A stretch of 64,000 bases of DNA from Bathymodiolus brooksi (Eukaryota > Mollusca > Bivalvia > Mytilida > Modiolidae). Below the pieces are notes generated by a model. That model was not told where the DNA came from and ran no database searches. It was given only the letters and a program-made list of their open reading frames with translations. Shown here piece after piece: positions 1 through 14,689 of this stretch (its first letter is position 1; every line of letters begins with the position of its first letter). Location: positions 28,126,962-28,190,961 of the forward strand of contig OY804589.1 of the NCBI GenBank assembly GCA_963680875.1. The letters are read 5' to 3'. The translations under genes were made by a program, and so were the position numbers.

Positions 1-1320
1 CAAACAATGATCTACAAAACACTACACAGAAAACTAAAGGTTGAGCAACACGAACCCCACTAAAAACAAACAATGATCTACAAAACACTACACAGAAAAC
101 TAACGATTGAGCAACACGAACCACACTAAAAACAAACAATGATCTACAAAACACTACACAGAAAACTAACGATTGAGCAACACGAACCCCACTAAAAACA
201 AACAATGATCTACAAAACACTACACAGAAAACTAACGATTGAGCAACACGAACCACACTAAAAACAAACAATGATCTACAAAACACTACACAGAAAACTA
301 AAGATTGAGCAACAAGAACCACACTAAAAACAAACAATGATCTACAAAACACTACACATAAAACTAACGATTGAGCAACACGAACCACACTAAAAACAAA
401 CAATGATCTACAAAACATTACACAGAAAACTAAAGATTGAGCAACAAGAACCACACTAAAAACAAACAATGATCTACAAAACACTACACATAAAACTAAC
501 GATTGAGCAACACAAACCACACTAAAAACAAACAATGATCTACAAAACATTACACAGAAAACTAAAGATTGAGCAACAAGAACCCCACTAAAAACAAACA
601 ATGATCTACAAAACACTACACATAAAACTAACGATTGAGCAACACGAACCACACTAAAAACAAACAATGATCTACAAAACATTACACAGAAAACTAAAGA
701 TTGAGCAACAAGAACCACACTAAAAACAAACAATGATCTACAAAACACTACACAGAAAACTAAAGATTGAGCAACAAGAACCACACTAAGAACAAACAAT
801 GATCTACAAAACACTACACAGAAAACTAACGATTGAGCAACAAGAACCACACTAAAAACAAACAATGACCTACAAAACACTACACAGAAAACTAAAGATT
901 GAGCAACAAGAACCCCACTAAAAACAAACAATGATCTACAAAACATTACACAGAAAACTAAAGATTGAGCAACACGAACCCCACTAAAAACAAACAATGA
1001 TCTACAAAACACTACACAGAAAACTAAAGATTGAGCAACACGAACCCCACTAAAAACAAACAATGATCTACAAAATACTACACATAAAACTAACGATTGA
1101 GCAACACGAACCACACTAAAAACAAACAATGATCTACAAAACATTACACAGAAAACTAAAGATTGAGCAACAAGAACCACACTAAAAACAAACAATGATC
1201 TACAAAACACTACACATAAAACTAACGATTGAGCAACACGAACCACACTAAAAACAAACAATGATCTACAAAACATTACACAGAAAACTAAAGATTGAGC
1301 AACAAGAACCACACTAAAAA

Positions 1321-4300
1321 CAAACAATGATCTACAAAATACTACACATAAAACTAACGATTGAGCAACACGAACCACACTAAAAACAAACAATGATCTA
1401 CAAAACATTACACAGAAAACTAAAGATTGAGCAACAAGAACCACACTAAAAACAAACAATGATCTACAAAACACTACACAGAAAACTAAAGATTGAGCAA
1501 CAAGAACCACACTAAGAACAAACAATGATCTACAAAACACTACACAGAAAACTAACGATTGAGCAACAAGAACCACACTAAAAACAAACAATGATCTACA
1601 AAACACTACACAGAAAACTAAAGATTGAGCAAGACGAACCCCACTAAAAACAAACAATGATCTACAAAACATTACACAGAAAACTAAAGATTGAGCAACA
1701 CGAACCCCACTAAAAACAAACAATGATCTACAAAACACTACACAGAAAACTAAAGATTGAGCAACACGAACCCCACTAAAAACAAACAATGATCTACAAA
1801 ACACTACACAGAAAACTAAAGATTGAGCAACACGAACCCCACTAAAAACAAACAATGACCTACAAAACACTACACAGAAAACTAAAGATTGAGCAACAAA
1901 AACCACACTAAGAACAAACAATAATCTACAAAACACTACACAGAAAACTAAAGATTGAGCAACAAGAACCACACTAAAAACAAACAATGATCTACAAAAC
2001 ACTACACAGAAAACTAACGATTGAGCAACACGAACCCCACTAAAAACAAACAATGATCTACAAAACACTACACAGAAAACTAACGATTGAGCAACAAGAA
2101 CCACACTAAAAACAAACAATGATCTACAAAACACTACACAGAAAACTAACGATTGAGCAACACGAACCCCCCTAAAAACAAACAATGATCTAAAAAACAC
2201 TACACAGAAAACTAACGATTGAGCAACACGAACCACACTAAAAACAAACAATGATCTACAAAACACTACACAGAAAACTAAAGATTGAGCAACACGAACC
2301 CCACTAAAAACAAACAATGATCTACAAAACACTACACAGAAAACTAACGATTGAGCAACACGAACCACACTAAAAACAAACAATGATCTACAAAACACTA
2401 CACAGAAAACTAACGATTGAGCAACACGAACCCCACTAAAAACAAACAATGATCTACAAAACACTACACAGAAAACTAACGATTGAGCAACACGAACCAC
2501 ACTAAAAACAAACAATGATCTACAAAACACTACACAGAAAACTAAAGATTGAGCAACAAGAACCACACTAAAAACAAACAATGATCTACAAAACACTACA
2601 CATAAAACTAACGATTGAGCAACACGAACCACACTAAAAACAAACAATGATCTACAAAACATTACACAGAAAACTAAAGATTGAGCAACAAGAACCACAC
2701 TAAAAACAAACAATGATCTACAAAACACTACACATAAAACTAACGATTGAGCAACACAAACCACACTAAAAACAAACAATGATCTACAAAACATTACACA
2801 GAAAACTAAAGATTGAGCAACAAGAACCACACTAAAAACAAACAATGATCTACAAAACACTACACATAAAACTAACGATTGAGCAACACGAACCACACTA
2901 AAAACAAACAATGATCTACAAAACATTACACAGAAAACTAAAGATTGAGCAACAAGAACCACACTAAAAACAAACAATGATCTACAAAACACTACACAGA
3001 AAACTAAAGATTGAGCAACAAGAACCACACTAAGAACAAACAATGATCTACAAAACACTACACAGAAAACTAACGATTGAGCAACAAGAACCACACTAAA
3101 AACAAACAATGACCTACAAAACACTACACAGAAAACTAAAGATTGAGCAAGTCGAACCCCACTAAAAACAAACAATGATCTACAAAACATTACACAGAAA
3201 ACTAAAGATTGAGCAACACGAACCCCACTAAAAACAAACAATGATCTACAAAACACTACACAGAAAACTAAAGATTGAGCAACACGAACCCCACTAAAAA
3301 CAAACAATGATCTACAAAATACTACACATAAAACTAACGATTGAGCAACACGAACCACACTAAAAACAAACAATGATCTACAAAACATTACACAGAAAAC
3401 TAAAGATTGAGCAACAAGAACCACACTAAAAACAAACAATGATCTACAAAACACTACACAGAAAACTAAAGATTGAGCAACAAGAACCACACTAAGAACA
3501 AACAATGATCTACAAAACACTACACAGAAAACTAACGATTGAGCAACAAGAACCACACTAAAAACAAACAATGATCTACAAAACACTACACAGAAAACTA
3601 AAGATTGAGCAAGACGAACCCCACTAAAAACAAACAATGATCTACAAAACATTACACAGAAAACTAAAGATTGAGCAACACGAACCCCACTAAAAACAAG
3701 CAATGATCTACAAAACACTACACAGAAAACTAAAGATTGAGCAACACGACCCCCACTAAAAACAAACAATGATCTACAAAACACTACACAGAAAACTAAA
3801 GATTGAGCAACACGAACCCCACTAAAAACAAACAATGACCTACAAAACACTACACAGAAAACTAAAGATTGAGCAACAAAAACCACACTAAGAACAAACA
3901 ATAATCTACAAAACACTACACAGAAAACTAAAGATTGAGCAACAAGAACCACACTAAAAACAAACAATGATCTACAAAACACTACACAGAAAACTAACGA
4001 TTGAGCAACACGAACCCCAATAAAAACAAACAATGATCTACAAAACACTACACAGAAAACTAACGATTGAGCAACAAGAACCACACTAAAAACAAACAAT
4101 GATCTACAAAACACTACACAGAAAACTAACGATTGAGCAACACGAACCCCACTAAAAACAAACAATGATCTACAAAACACTACACAGAAAACTAACGATT
4201 GAGCAACACGAACCACACTAAAAACAAACAATGATCTACAAAACACTACACAGAAAACTAAAGATTGAGCAACACGAACCCCACTAAAAACAAACAATGA

Positions 4301-5280
4301 TCTACAAAACACTACACAGAAAACTAACGATTGAGCAACACGAACCACACTAAAAACAAACAATGATCTACAAAACACTACACAGAAAACTAACGATTGA
4401 GCAACACGAACCCCACTAAAAACAAACAATGATCTACAAAACACTACACAGAAAACTAACGATTGAGCAACACGAACCACACTAAAAACAAACAATGATC
4501 TACAAAACACTACACAGAAAACTAAAGATTGAGCAACAAGAACCACACTAAAAACAAACAATGATCTACAAAACACTACACATAAAACTAACGATTGAGC
4601 AACACGAACCACACTAAAAACAAACAATGATCTACAAAACATTACACAGAAAACTAAAGATTGAGCAACAAGAACCACACTAAAAACAAACAATGATCTA
4701 CAAAACACTACACATAAAACTAACGATTGAGCAACACGAACCACACTAAAAACAAACAATGATCTACAAAACATTACACAGAAAACTAAAGATTGAGCAA
4801 CAAGAACCACACTAAAAACAAACAATGATCTACAAAACACTACACATAAAACTAACGATTGAGCAACACGAACCACACTAAAAACAAACAATGATCTACA
4901 AAACATTACACAGAAAACTAAAGATTGAACAACAAGAACCACACTAAAAACAAACAATGATCTACAAAACACTACACAGAAAACTAAAGATTGAGCAACA
5001 AGAACCACACTAAGAACAAACAATGATCTACAAAACACTACACAGAAAACTAACGATTGAGCAACAAGAACCACACTAAAAACAAACAATGACCTACAAA
5101 ACACTACACAGAAAACTAAAGATTGAGCAAGACGAACCCCACTAAAAACAAACAATGATCTACAAAACATTACACAGAAAACTAAAGATTGAGCAACACG
5201 AACCCCACTAAAAACAAACAATGATCTACAAAACACTACACAGAAAACTAAAGATTGAGCAACACGAACCCCAATAAAAA
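1321..5280. repeat. 1,980-bp higher-order repeat, two tandem copies
   Basis: Subtype order repeats with an offset of exactly 1,980 bp (30 monomers). Shared rare variants include the AAAATACTAC monomer at 1321 and 3301, the CAAGACGAACC variant near 1630 and 3610, and the AACAAAAACC plus AATAATC monomer near 1892 and 3872. The boundaries are approximate, and part of the pattern continues to either side. Confidence 0.8.
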
Positions 5281-8200
5281 CAAACAATGATCTACAAAAC
5301 ACTACACAGAAAACTAAAGATTGAGCAACACGAACCCCACTATAAACAAACAATGACCTACAAAACACTACACAGAAAACTAAAGATTGAGCAACAAGAA
5401 CCACACTAAGAACAAACAATAATCTACAAAACACTACACAGAAAACTAAAGATTGAGCAACAAGAACCACACTAAAAACAAACAATGATCTACAAAACAC
5501 TACACAGAAAACTAACGATTGAGCAACAAGAACCACACTAAAAACAAACAATGATCTACAAAATACTACACAGAAAACTAAAGATTGAGCAACACGAACC
5601 CCACTAAAAACAAACAATGATCTACAAAACACTACACAGAAAACTAAAGATTGAGCAACAAGAACCACACTAAAAACAAACAATGACCTACAAAACACTA
5701 CACAGAAAACTAACGATTGAGCAACACGAACCCCACTAAAAACAAACAATGATCTACAAAACACTACACAGAAAACTAAAGATTGAGCAACACGAACCCC
5801 ACTAAAAACAAACAATGATCTACAAAACACTACACAGAAACTAAAGATTGAGCAACACGAACCCCACTAAAAACAAACAATGATCTACAAAACATTACAC
5901 AGAAAACTAAAGATTGAGCAACACGAACACCACTAAAAACAAACAATGGCCTACAAAACACTACACAGAAAACTAAAGATTGAGCAACACGAACCCCACT
6001 AAAACAAACAATGATCTACAAAACACTACACAGAAAACTAAAGATTGAGCAACAAGAACCACACTAAAAACAAACAATGATCTACAAAACACTACACAGA
6101 AAACTAAAGATTGAGCAACAAGAACCACACTAAAAACAAACAATGACCTACAAAACACTACACATAAAACTAAAGATTGAGCAACAAGAACCCCACTAAA
6201 AACAAACAATGATCTACAAAACACTACACAGAAAGCTAACGATTGAGCAACACGAACCCCACTAAAAACAAACAATGATCTACAAAACACTACACAGAAA
6301 ACTAACGATTGAGCAACACGAACCACACTAAAAACAAACAATGATCTACAAAACACTACACAGAAAACTAAAGATTGAGCAACAAGAACCACACTAAAAA
6401 CAAACAATGTTCTACAAAACACTACACAGTAAACTAAAGATTGAGCAACAAGAACCCCACTAAAAACAAACAATGACCTACAAAACACTACACAGAAAAC
6501 TAAAGATTGAGCAACACGAACCCCACTAAAAACAAACAATGATCTACAAAACATTACACAGAAAACTAACGATTGAGCAACAAGAACCACACTAAAAACA
6601 AACAATGACCTACAAAACACTACACAGTAAACTAAAGATTGAGCAACACGAACCACACTAAAACCAAACAATAATCTACAAAAACACTACACAGAAAACT
6701 AAAGATTGAGCAACAAGAACCCCACTAAAAACAAACAATGATCTACAAAACACTACACAGAAAACTAAAGATTGAGCAACAAGAACCACACTAAAAACAA
6801 ACAATGACCTACAAAACACTACACAGAAAACTAAAGATTGAGCAACACGAACCCCACTAAAAACAAACAATGATCTACAAAACACTACACAGAAAACTAA
6901 AGATTGAGCAACACGAACCCCACTAAAAACAAACAATGATCTACAAAACACTACACAGAAAACTAAAGATTGAGCAACAAGAACCACACTAAAAACAAAC
7001 AATGATCTACAAAACACTACACAGAAAACTAAAGATTGAGCAACAAGAACCACACTAAAAACAAACAATGACCTACAAAACACTACACAGAAAACTAAAG
7101 ATTGAGCAACAAGAACCCCACTAAAAACAAACAATGATCTACAAAACACTACACAGAAAACTAAAGATTGAGCAACACGAACCCCACTAAAAACAAACAA
7201 TGATCTACAAAACACTACACAGAAAACTAACGATTGAGCAACACGAACCACACTAAAAACAAACAATGATCTACAAAACACTACACAGAAAAGTAAAGAT
7301 TGAGCAACAAGAACCACACTAAAAACAAACAATGATCTACAAAACACTACACAGTAAACTAAAGATTGAGCAACATGAACCCCACTAAAAACAAACAATG
7401 ACCTACAAAACACTACACAGAAAACTAACGATTGAGCAACACGAACCCCACTAAAAACAAACAATGATCTACAAAACACTACACAGAAAACTAACGATTG
7501 AGCAACAAGAACCACACTAAAAACAAACAATGACCTACAAAACACTACACAGTAAACTAAAGATTGAGCAACACGAACCACACTAAAAACAAACAATAAT
7601 CTACAAAACACTACACAGAAAACTAACGATTGAGCAACAAGAACCACACTAAAAACAAACAATGATGTACAAAACATTACACAGAAAACTAAAGATTGAG
7701 CAACACGAACCCCACTAAAAACAAACAATAATCTACAAAACAATACACAGAAAACTAAAGATTGAGCAACACGAACCACACTAAAAACAAACAATGACCT
7801 ATAAAACACTACACAGAAAACTAAAGATTGAGCAACACGAACCACACTAAAAACAAACAATGATCTACAAAACACTACACAGTAAACTAAAGATTGAGCA
7901 ACAAGAACCACACTAAAAACAAACAATGACCTACAAAACACTACACATAAAACTAAAGATTGAGCAACATGAACCACACTAAAAACAAACAATGACCTAC
8001 AAAACACTACACAGAAAACTAAAGATTGAGCAACAAGAACCACACTAAAAACAAACAATGATCTACAAAACATTACACAGAAAACTAACGATTGAGCAAC
8101 ACGAACCACACTAAAAACAAACAATGATCTACAAAACACTACACAGAAAACTAACGATTGAGCAACACGAACCACACTAAAAACAAACAATGATCTACAA

Positions 8201-9204
8201 AACACTACACAGAAAACTAAAGATTGAGCAACAAGAACCACACTAAAAACAAACAATGATCTACAAAACATTACACAGAAAACTAAAGATTGAGCAACAC
8301 GAACCCCACTAAAAACAAACAATGATCTACAAAACACTACACAGAAAACTAAAGATTGAGCAACACGAACCCCACTAAAAACAAACAATGATCTACAAAA
8401 CACTACACAGAAAACTAAAGATTGATCAACAAGAACCACACTAAAAACAAACAATGATCTACAAAACACTACACAGAAAACTAAAGATTGAGCAACACGA
8501 ACCCCACTAAAAACAAACAATGATCTACAAAACACTACACAGAAAACTAAAGATTGAGCAACACGAACCCCACTAAAAACAAACAATGACCTACAAAACA
8601 CTACACAGAAAACTAAAGATTGAGCAACAAGAACCACACTAAGAACAAACAATAATCTACAAAACACTACACAGAAAACTAAAGATTGAGCAACAAGAAC
8701 CACACTAGAAACAAACAATGATCTACAAAACACTACACAGAAAACTAACGATTGAGCAACAAGAACCACACTAAAAACAAACAATGATCTACAAAACACT
8801 ACACAGTAAACTAAAGATTGAGCAACACGAACCACACTAAAAACAAACAATGATCTACAAAACACTACACAGAAAATTAAAGATTGAGCAACACGAACCC
8901 CACTAAAAACAAACAATGATCTACAAAACACTACACAGAAAACTAAAGATTGAGCAACAAGAACCACACTAAAAACAAACAATAATCTACAAAACACTAC
9001 ACAGAAAACTAAAGATTGAGCAACACGAACCCCACTAAAAACAAACAATGATCTACAAAACACTACACAGAAAACTAAAGATTGAGCAACACGAACCCCA
9101 CTAAAAACAAACAATGATCTACAAAACACTACACAGAAAACTAAAGATTGAGCAACACGAACCACACTAAAAACAAACAATGATCTACAAAACACTACAC
9201 AGAA

Positions 9205-10870
9205 AACTAAAGTTTGAGCAACAAGAACCACACTAAAAACAAACAATGACCTACAAAACACCACACAGAAAACTAACGATTGAGCAACAAGAACCACACT
9301 AAAAACAAACAATGATCTACAAAACACTACACAGTAAACTAAAGATTGAGCAACACGAACCACACTAAAAACAAACAATGATCTACAAAACACTACACAG
9401 AAAACTAAAGATTGAGCAACAAGAACCACACTAAAAACAAACAATGATCTACAAAACACTACACAGAAAACTAAAGATTGAGCAACACGAACCCCACTAA
9501 AAACAAACAATGATCTACAAAACACTACACAGAAAACTAAAGATTGAGCAACACGAACCCCACTAAAAACAAACAATGATCTACAAAACACTACACAGAA
9601 AACTAAAGATTGAGCTACACGAACCACACTAAAAACAAACAATGATCTACAAAACACTACACAGAAAACTAAAGATTGAGCAACAAGAACCACACTAAAA
9701 ACAAACAATGATCTACAAAACACTACACAGAAAACTAAAGATTGAGCAACAAGAACCACACTAAAAACAAACAATGATCTACAAAACAATACACAGAAAA
9801 CTAAAGATTGAGCAACACGAACCCCACTAAAAACAAACAATGATCTACAAAACACTACACAGAAAACTAAAGATTGAGCAACACGAACCCCACTAAAAAC
9901 AAACAATGATCTACAAAACACTACACAGAAAACTAAAGATTGAGCAACAAGAACCACACTAAAAACAAACAATAATCTACAAAACACTACACAGAAAACT
10001 AACGATTGAGCAACACGAACCACACTAAAAACAAACTATGATCTACAAAACACTACACAGAAAACTAAAGATTGAGCAACACGAACCACACTAAAAACAA
10101 ACAATAATCTACAAAACACTACACAGAAAACTAAAGATTGAGCAACAAGAACCACACTAAAAACAAACAATAATCTACAAAACACTACACAGAAAACTAA
10201 CGATTGAGCAACACGAACCACACTAAAAACAAACAATGATCTACAAAACACTACACAGAAAACTAAAGATTGAGCAACACGAACCCCACTAAAAACAAAC
10301 AATGATCTACAAAACACTACACAGAAAACTAAAGTTTGAGCAACAAGAAGCACACTAAAAACAAACAATGACCTACAAAACACCACACAGAAAACTAACG
10401 ATTGAGCAACAAGAACCACACTAAAAACAAACAATGATCTACAAAACACTACACAGTAAACTAAAGATTGAGCAACACGAACCACACTAAAAACAAACAA
10501 TGATCTACAAAACACTACACAGAAAACTAAAGATTGAGCAACACGAACCCCACTAAAAACAAACAATGATCTACAAAACACTACACAGAAAACTAAAGAT
10601 TGAGCAACAAGAACCACACTAAAAACAAACAATGATCTACAAAACACTACACAGAAAACTAAAGATTGAGCAACACGAACCCCACTAAAAACAAACAATG
10701 ATCTACAAAACACTAAACAGAAAACTAAAGATTGAGCAACACGAACCCCACTAAAAACAAACAATGATCTACAAAACACTACACAGAAAACTAAAGATTG
10801 AGCTACACGAACCACACTAAAAACAAACAATGATCTACAAAACACTACACAGAAAACTAAAGATTGAGCA
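9205..10870. repeat. 1,188-bp higher-order repeat in the 66-bp array
   Basis: The rare variant TGAGCTACACG occurs at 9611 and 10799, exactly 18 monomers apart. The order of neighbouring subtypes matches in both places. The boundaries are approximate. Confidence 0.6.
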
Positions 10871-12111
10871 ACAAGAACCACACTAAAAACAAACAATGAT
10901 CTACAAAACACTACACAGAAAACTAAAGATTGAGCAACAAGAACCACACTAAAAACAAACAATGATCTACAAAACAATACACAGAAAACTAAAGATTGAG
11001 CAACACGAACCCCACTAAAAACAAACAATGATCTACAAAACACTACACAGAAAACTAAAGATTGAGCAACACGAACCCCACTAAAAACAAACAATGATCT
11101 ACAAAACACTACACAGAAAACTAAAGATTGAGCAACAAGAACCACACTAAAAACAAACAATAATCTACAAAACACTACACAGAAAACTAACGATTGAGCA
11201 ACACGAACCACACTAAAAACAAACAATGATCTACAAAACACTACACAGAAAACTAAAGATTGAGCAACACGAACCACACTAAAAACAAACAATAATCTAC
11301 AAAACACTACACAGAAAACTAAAGATTGAGCAACAAGAACCACACTAAAAACAAACAATAATCTACAAAACACTACACAGAAAACTAACGATTGAGCAAC
11401 ACGAACCACACTAAAAACAAACAATGATCTACAAAACATTACACAGAAAACTAACGATTGAGCAACACGAACCACACTAAAAACAAACAATGATCTACAA
11501 AACACTACACAGAAAACTAACGATTGAGCAACACGAACCACACTAAAAACAAACAATGATCTACAAAACACTACACAGAAAACTAAAGATTGAGCAACAA
11601 GAACCACACTAAAAACAAACAATGATCTACAAAACATTACACAGAAAACTAAAGATTGAGCAACACGAACCCCACTAAAAACAAACAATGATCTACAAAA
11701 CACTACACAGAAAACTAAAGATTGAGCAACACGAACCCCACTAAAAACAAACAATGATCTACAAAACACTACACAGAAAACTAAAGATTGAGCAACAAGA
11801 ACCACACTAAAAACAAACAATGATCTACAAAACACTACACAGAAAACTAAAGATTGAGCAACACGAACCCCACTAAAAACAAACAATGATCTACAAAACA
11901 CTACACAGAAAACTAAAGATTGAGCAACACGAACCACACTAAAAACAAACAATAATCTACAAAACACTACACAGAAAACTAAAGATTGAGCAACAAGAAC
12001 CACACTAAAAACAAACAATAATCTACAAAACACTACACAGAAAACTAACGATTGAGCAACACGAACCCCATTAAAAACAAACAATGATCTACAAAACATT
12101 ACACAGAAAAC

Positions 12112-12132
12112 TAACGATTGAAAAGATTGAGC
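12112..12132. repeat. 75-bp variant monomer (9-bp insertion)
   Basis: The junction ACGATTGAAAAGATTGAG shows a 9-bp insertion (AAAAGATTG) in a 66-bp monomer. The same variant occurs at 17872, 19795, 21124, 22849 and 28730. The spacings between these are whole numbers of monomers plus 9 bp (87, 29, 20, 26 and 89 monomers, the last minus two bases for the two 65-bp monomers). It is a natural marker for following expansions. Confidence 0.9.
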
Positions 12133-14689
12133 AACAAGAACCACACTAAAAACAAACAATGATCTACAAAACACTACACAGAAAACTAACGATTGAGCAA
12201 CACGAACCACACTAAAAACAAACAATGATCTACAAAACACTACACAGAAAACTAAAGATTGAGCAACACGAACCCCACTAAAAACAAACAATAATCTACA
12301 AAACACTACACAGAAAACTAAAGATTGAGCAACACGAACACCACTAAAAACAAACAATGATCTACAAAACATTACACAGAAAACTAAAGATTGAGCAACA
12401 AGAACCCCACTAAAAACAAACAATGATCTACAAAACACTACACAGAAAACTAAAGATAGAGCAACACGAACCACACTAAAAACAAACAATGATCTACAAA
12501 ACACTACACAGAAAACTAACGATTGAGCAACACGAACCACACTAAAAACAAACAATGATCTACAAAACACTACACAGAAAACTAACGATTGAGCAACAAG
12601 AACCACACTAAAAACAAACAATGATCTACAAAACACTACACAGTAAACTAAAGATTGAGCAACACGAACCCCACTAAAAACAAACAATGATCTACAAAAC
12701 ATTACACAGAAAACTAACGATTGAGCAACACGAACCCCACTAAAAACAAACAATGATCTACAAAACACTACACAGAAAACTAAAGATTGAGCAACACGAA
12801 CCACACTAAAAACAAACAATGATCTACAAAACACTACACAGAAAACTAACGATTGAGCAACACGAACCACACTAAAAACAAACAATGATCTACAAAACAC
12901 TACACAGAAAACTAAAGATTGAGCAACAAGAACCACACTAAAAACAAACAATGATCTACAAAACACTACACAGAAAACTAAAGATTGAGCAACACGAACC
13001 ATACTAAAAACAAACAATGATCTACAAAACACTACACAGTAAACTAAAGATTGAGCAACACGAACCACACTAAAAACAAACAATGATCTACAAAACACTA
13101 CACAGAAAACTAAAGATTGAGCAACACGAACCACACTAAAAGCAAACAATGATCTATAAAACACTACACAGAAAACTAACGATTGAGCAACACGAACCAC
13201 ACTAAAAACAAACAATGATCTACAAAACACTACACAGAAAACTAAAGATTGAGCAACACGAACCACACTAAAAACAAACAATAATCGACAAAACACTACA
13301 CAGAAAACTAAAGATTGAGCAACACGAACCACACTAAAAACAAACAATGATCTACAAAACACTACACAGAAAACTAAAGATTGAGCAACACGAACCCCAC
13401 TAAAAACAAACAATGATCTACAAAACACTACACAGAAAACTAAAGATTGAGCAACAAGAACCACACTAAAAACAAACAATGATCTACAAAACACTACACA
13501 GAAAACTAAAGATTGAGCAACACGAACCCCACTATAAACAAACAATGATCTACAAAACACTACACAGAAAACTAAAGATTGAGCAACACGAACCACACTA
13601 AAAACAAACAATGATCTACAAAACACTACACAGAAAACTAAAGATTGAGCAACAATAACCACACTAAAAACAAACAATGATCTACAAAACACTACACAGA
13701 AAACTAAAGATTGAGCAACACGAACCCCACTAAAAACAAACAATGATCTACAAAACATTACACAGTAAACTAAAGATTGAGCAACACGAACCCCACTAAA
13801 AACAAACAATGATCTACAAAACACTACACAGAAAACTAAAGATTGAGCAACAAGAACCACACTAAAAACAAACAATGATCTACAAAACACTACACAGTAA
13901 ACTAAAGATTGAGCAACACGAACCACACTAAAAACAAACAATGACCTACAAAACACTACACAGAAAACTAACGATTGAGCAACACGAACCCCATTAAAAA
14001 CAAACAATGATCTACAAAACACTACACAGAAAACTAAAGATTGAGCAACAAGAACCACACTAAAAACAAACAATAATCTACAAAACACTACACAGAAAAC
14101 TAACGATTGAGCAACACGAACCCCACTAAAAACAAACAATGATCTACAAAACACTACACAGAAAACTAAAGATTGAGCAACACGAACCACACTAAAAACA
14201 AACAATGATCTACAAAACACTACACAGTAAACTAAAGATTGAGCAACAGGAACCACACTAAAAACAAACAATGATCTACAAAACACTACACAGTAAACTA
14301 AAGATTGAGCAACACGAACCCCACTAAAAACAAACAATGATCTACAAAACACTACACAGAAAACTAAAGATTGAGCAACAAGAACCACACTAAAAACAAA
14401 CAATGATCTACAAAACACTACACAGAAAACTAAAGATTGAGCAACAAGAACCACACTAAAAACAAACAATGACCTACAAAACACTACACAGAAAACTAAA
14501 GATTGAGCAACACGAACCCCACTAAAAACAAACAATGATCTACAAAACACTACACAGAAAACTAAAGATTGAGCAACACGAACCCCACTAAAAACAAACA
14601 ATGATCTACAAAACACTACACAGAAAACTAAAGATTGAGCAACAAGAACCACACTAAAAACAAACAATGATCTACAAAACACTACACAG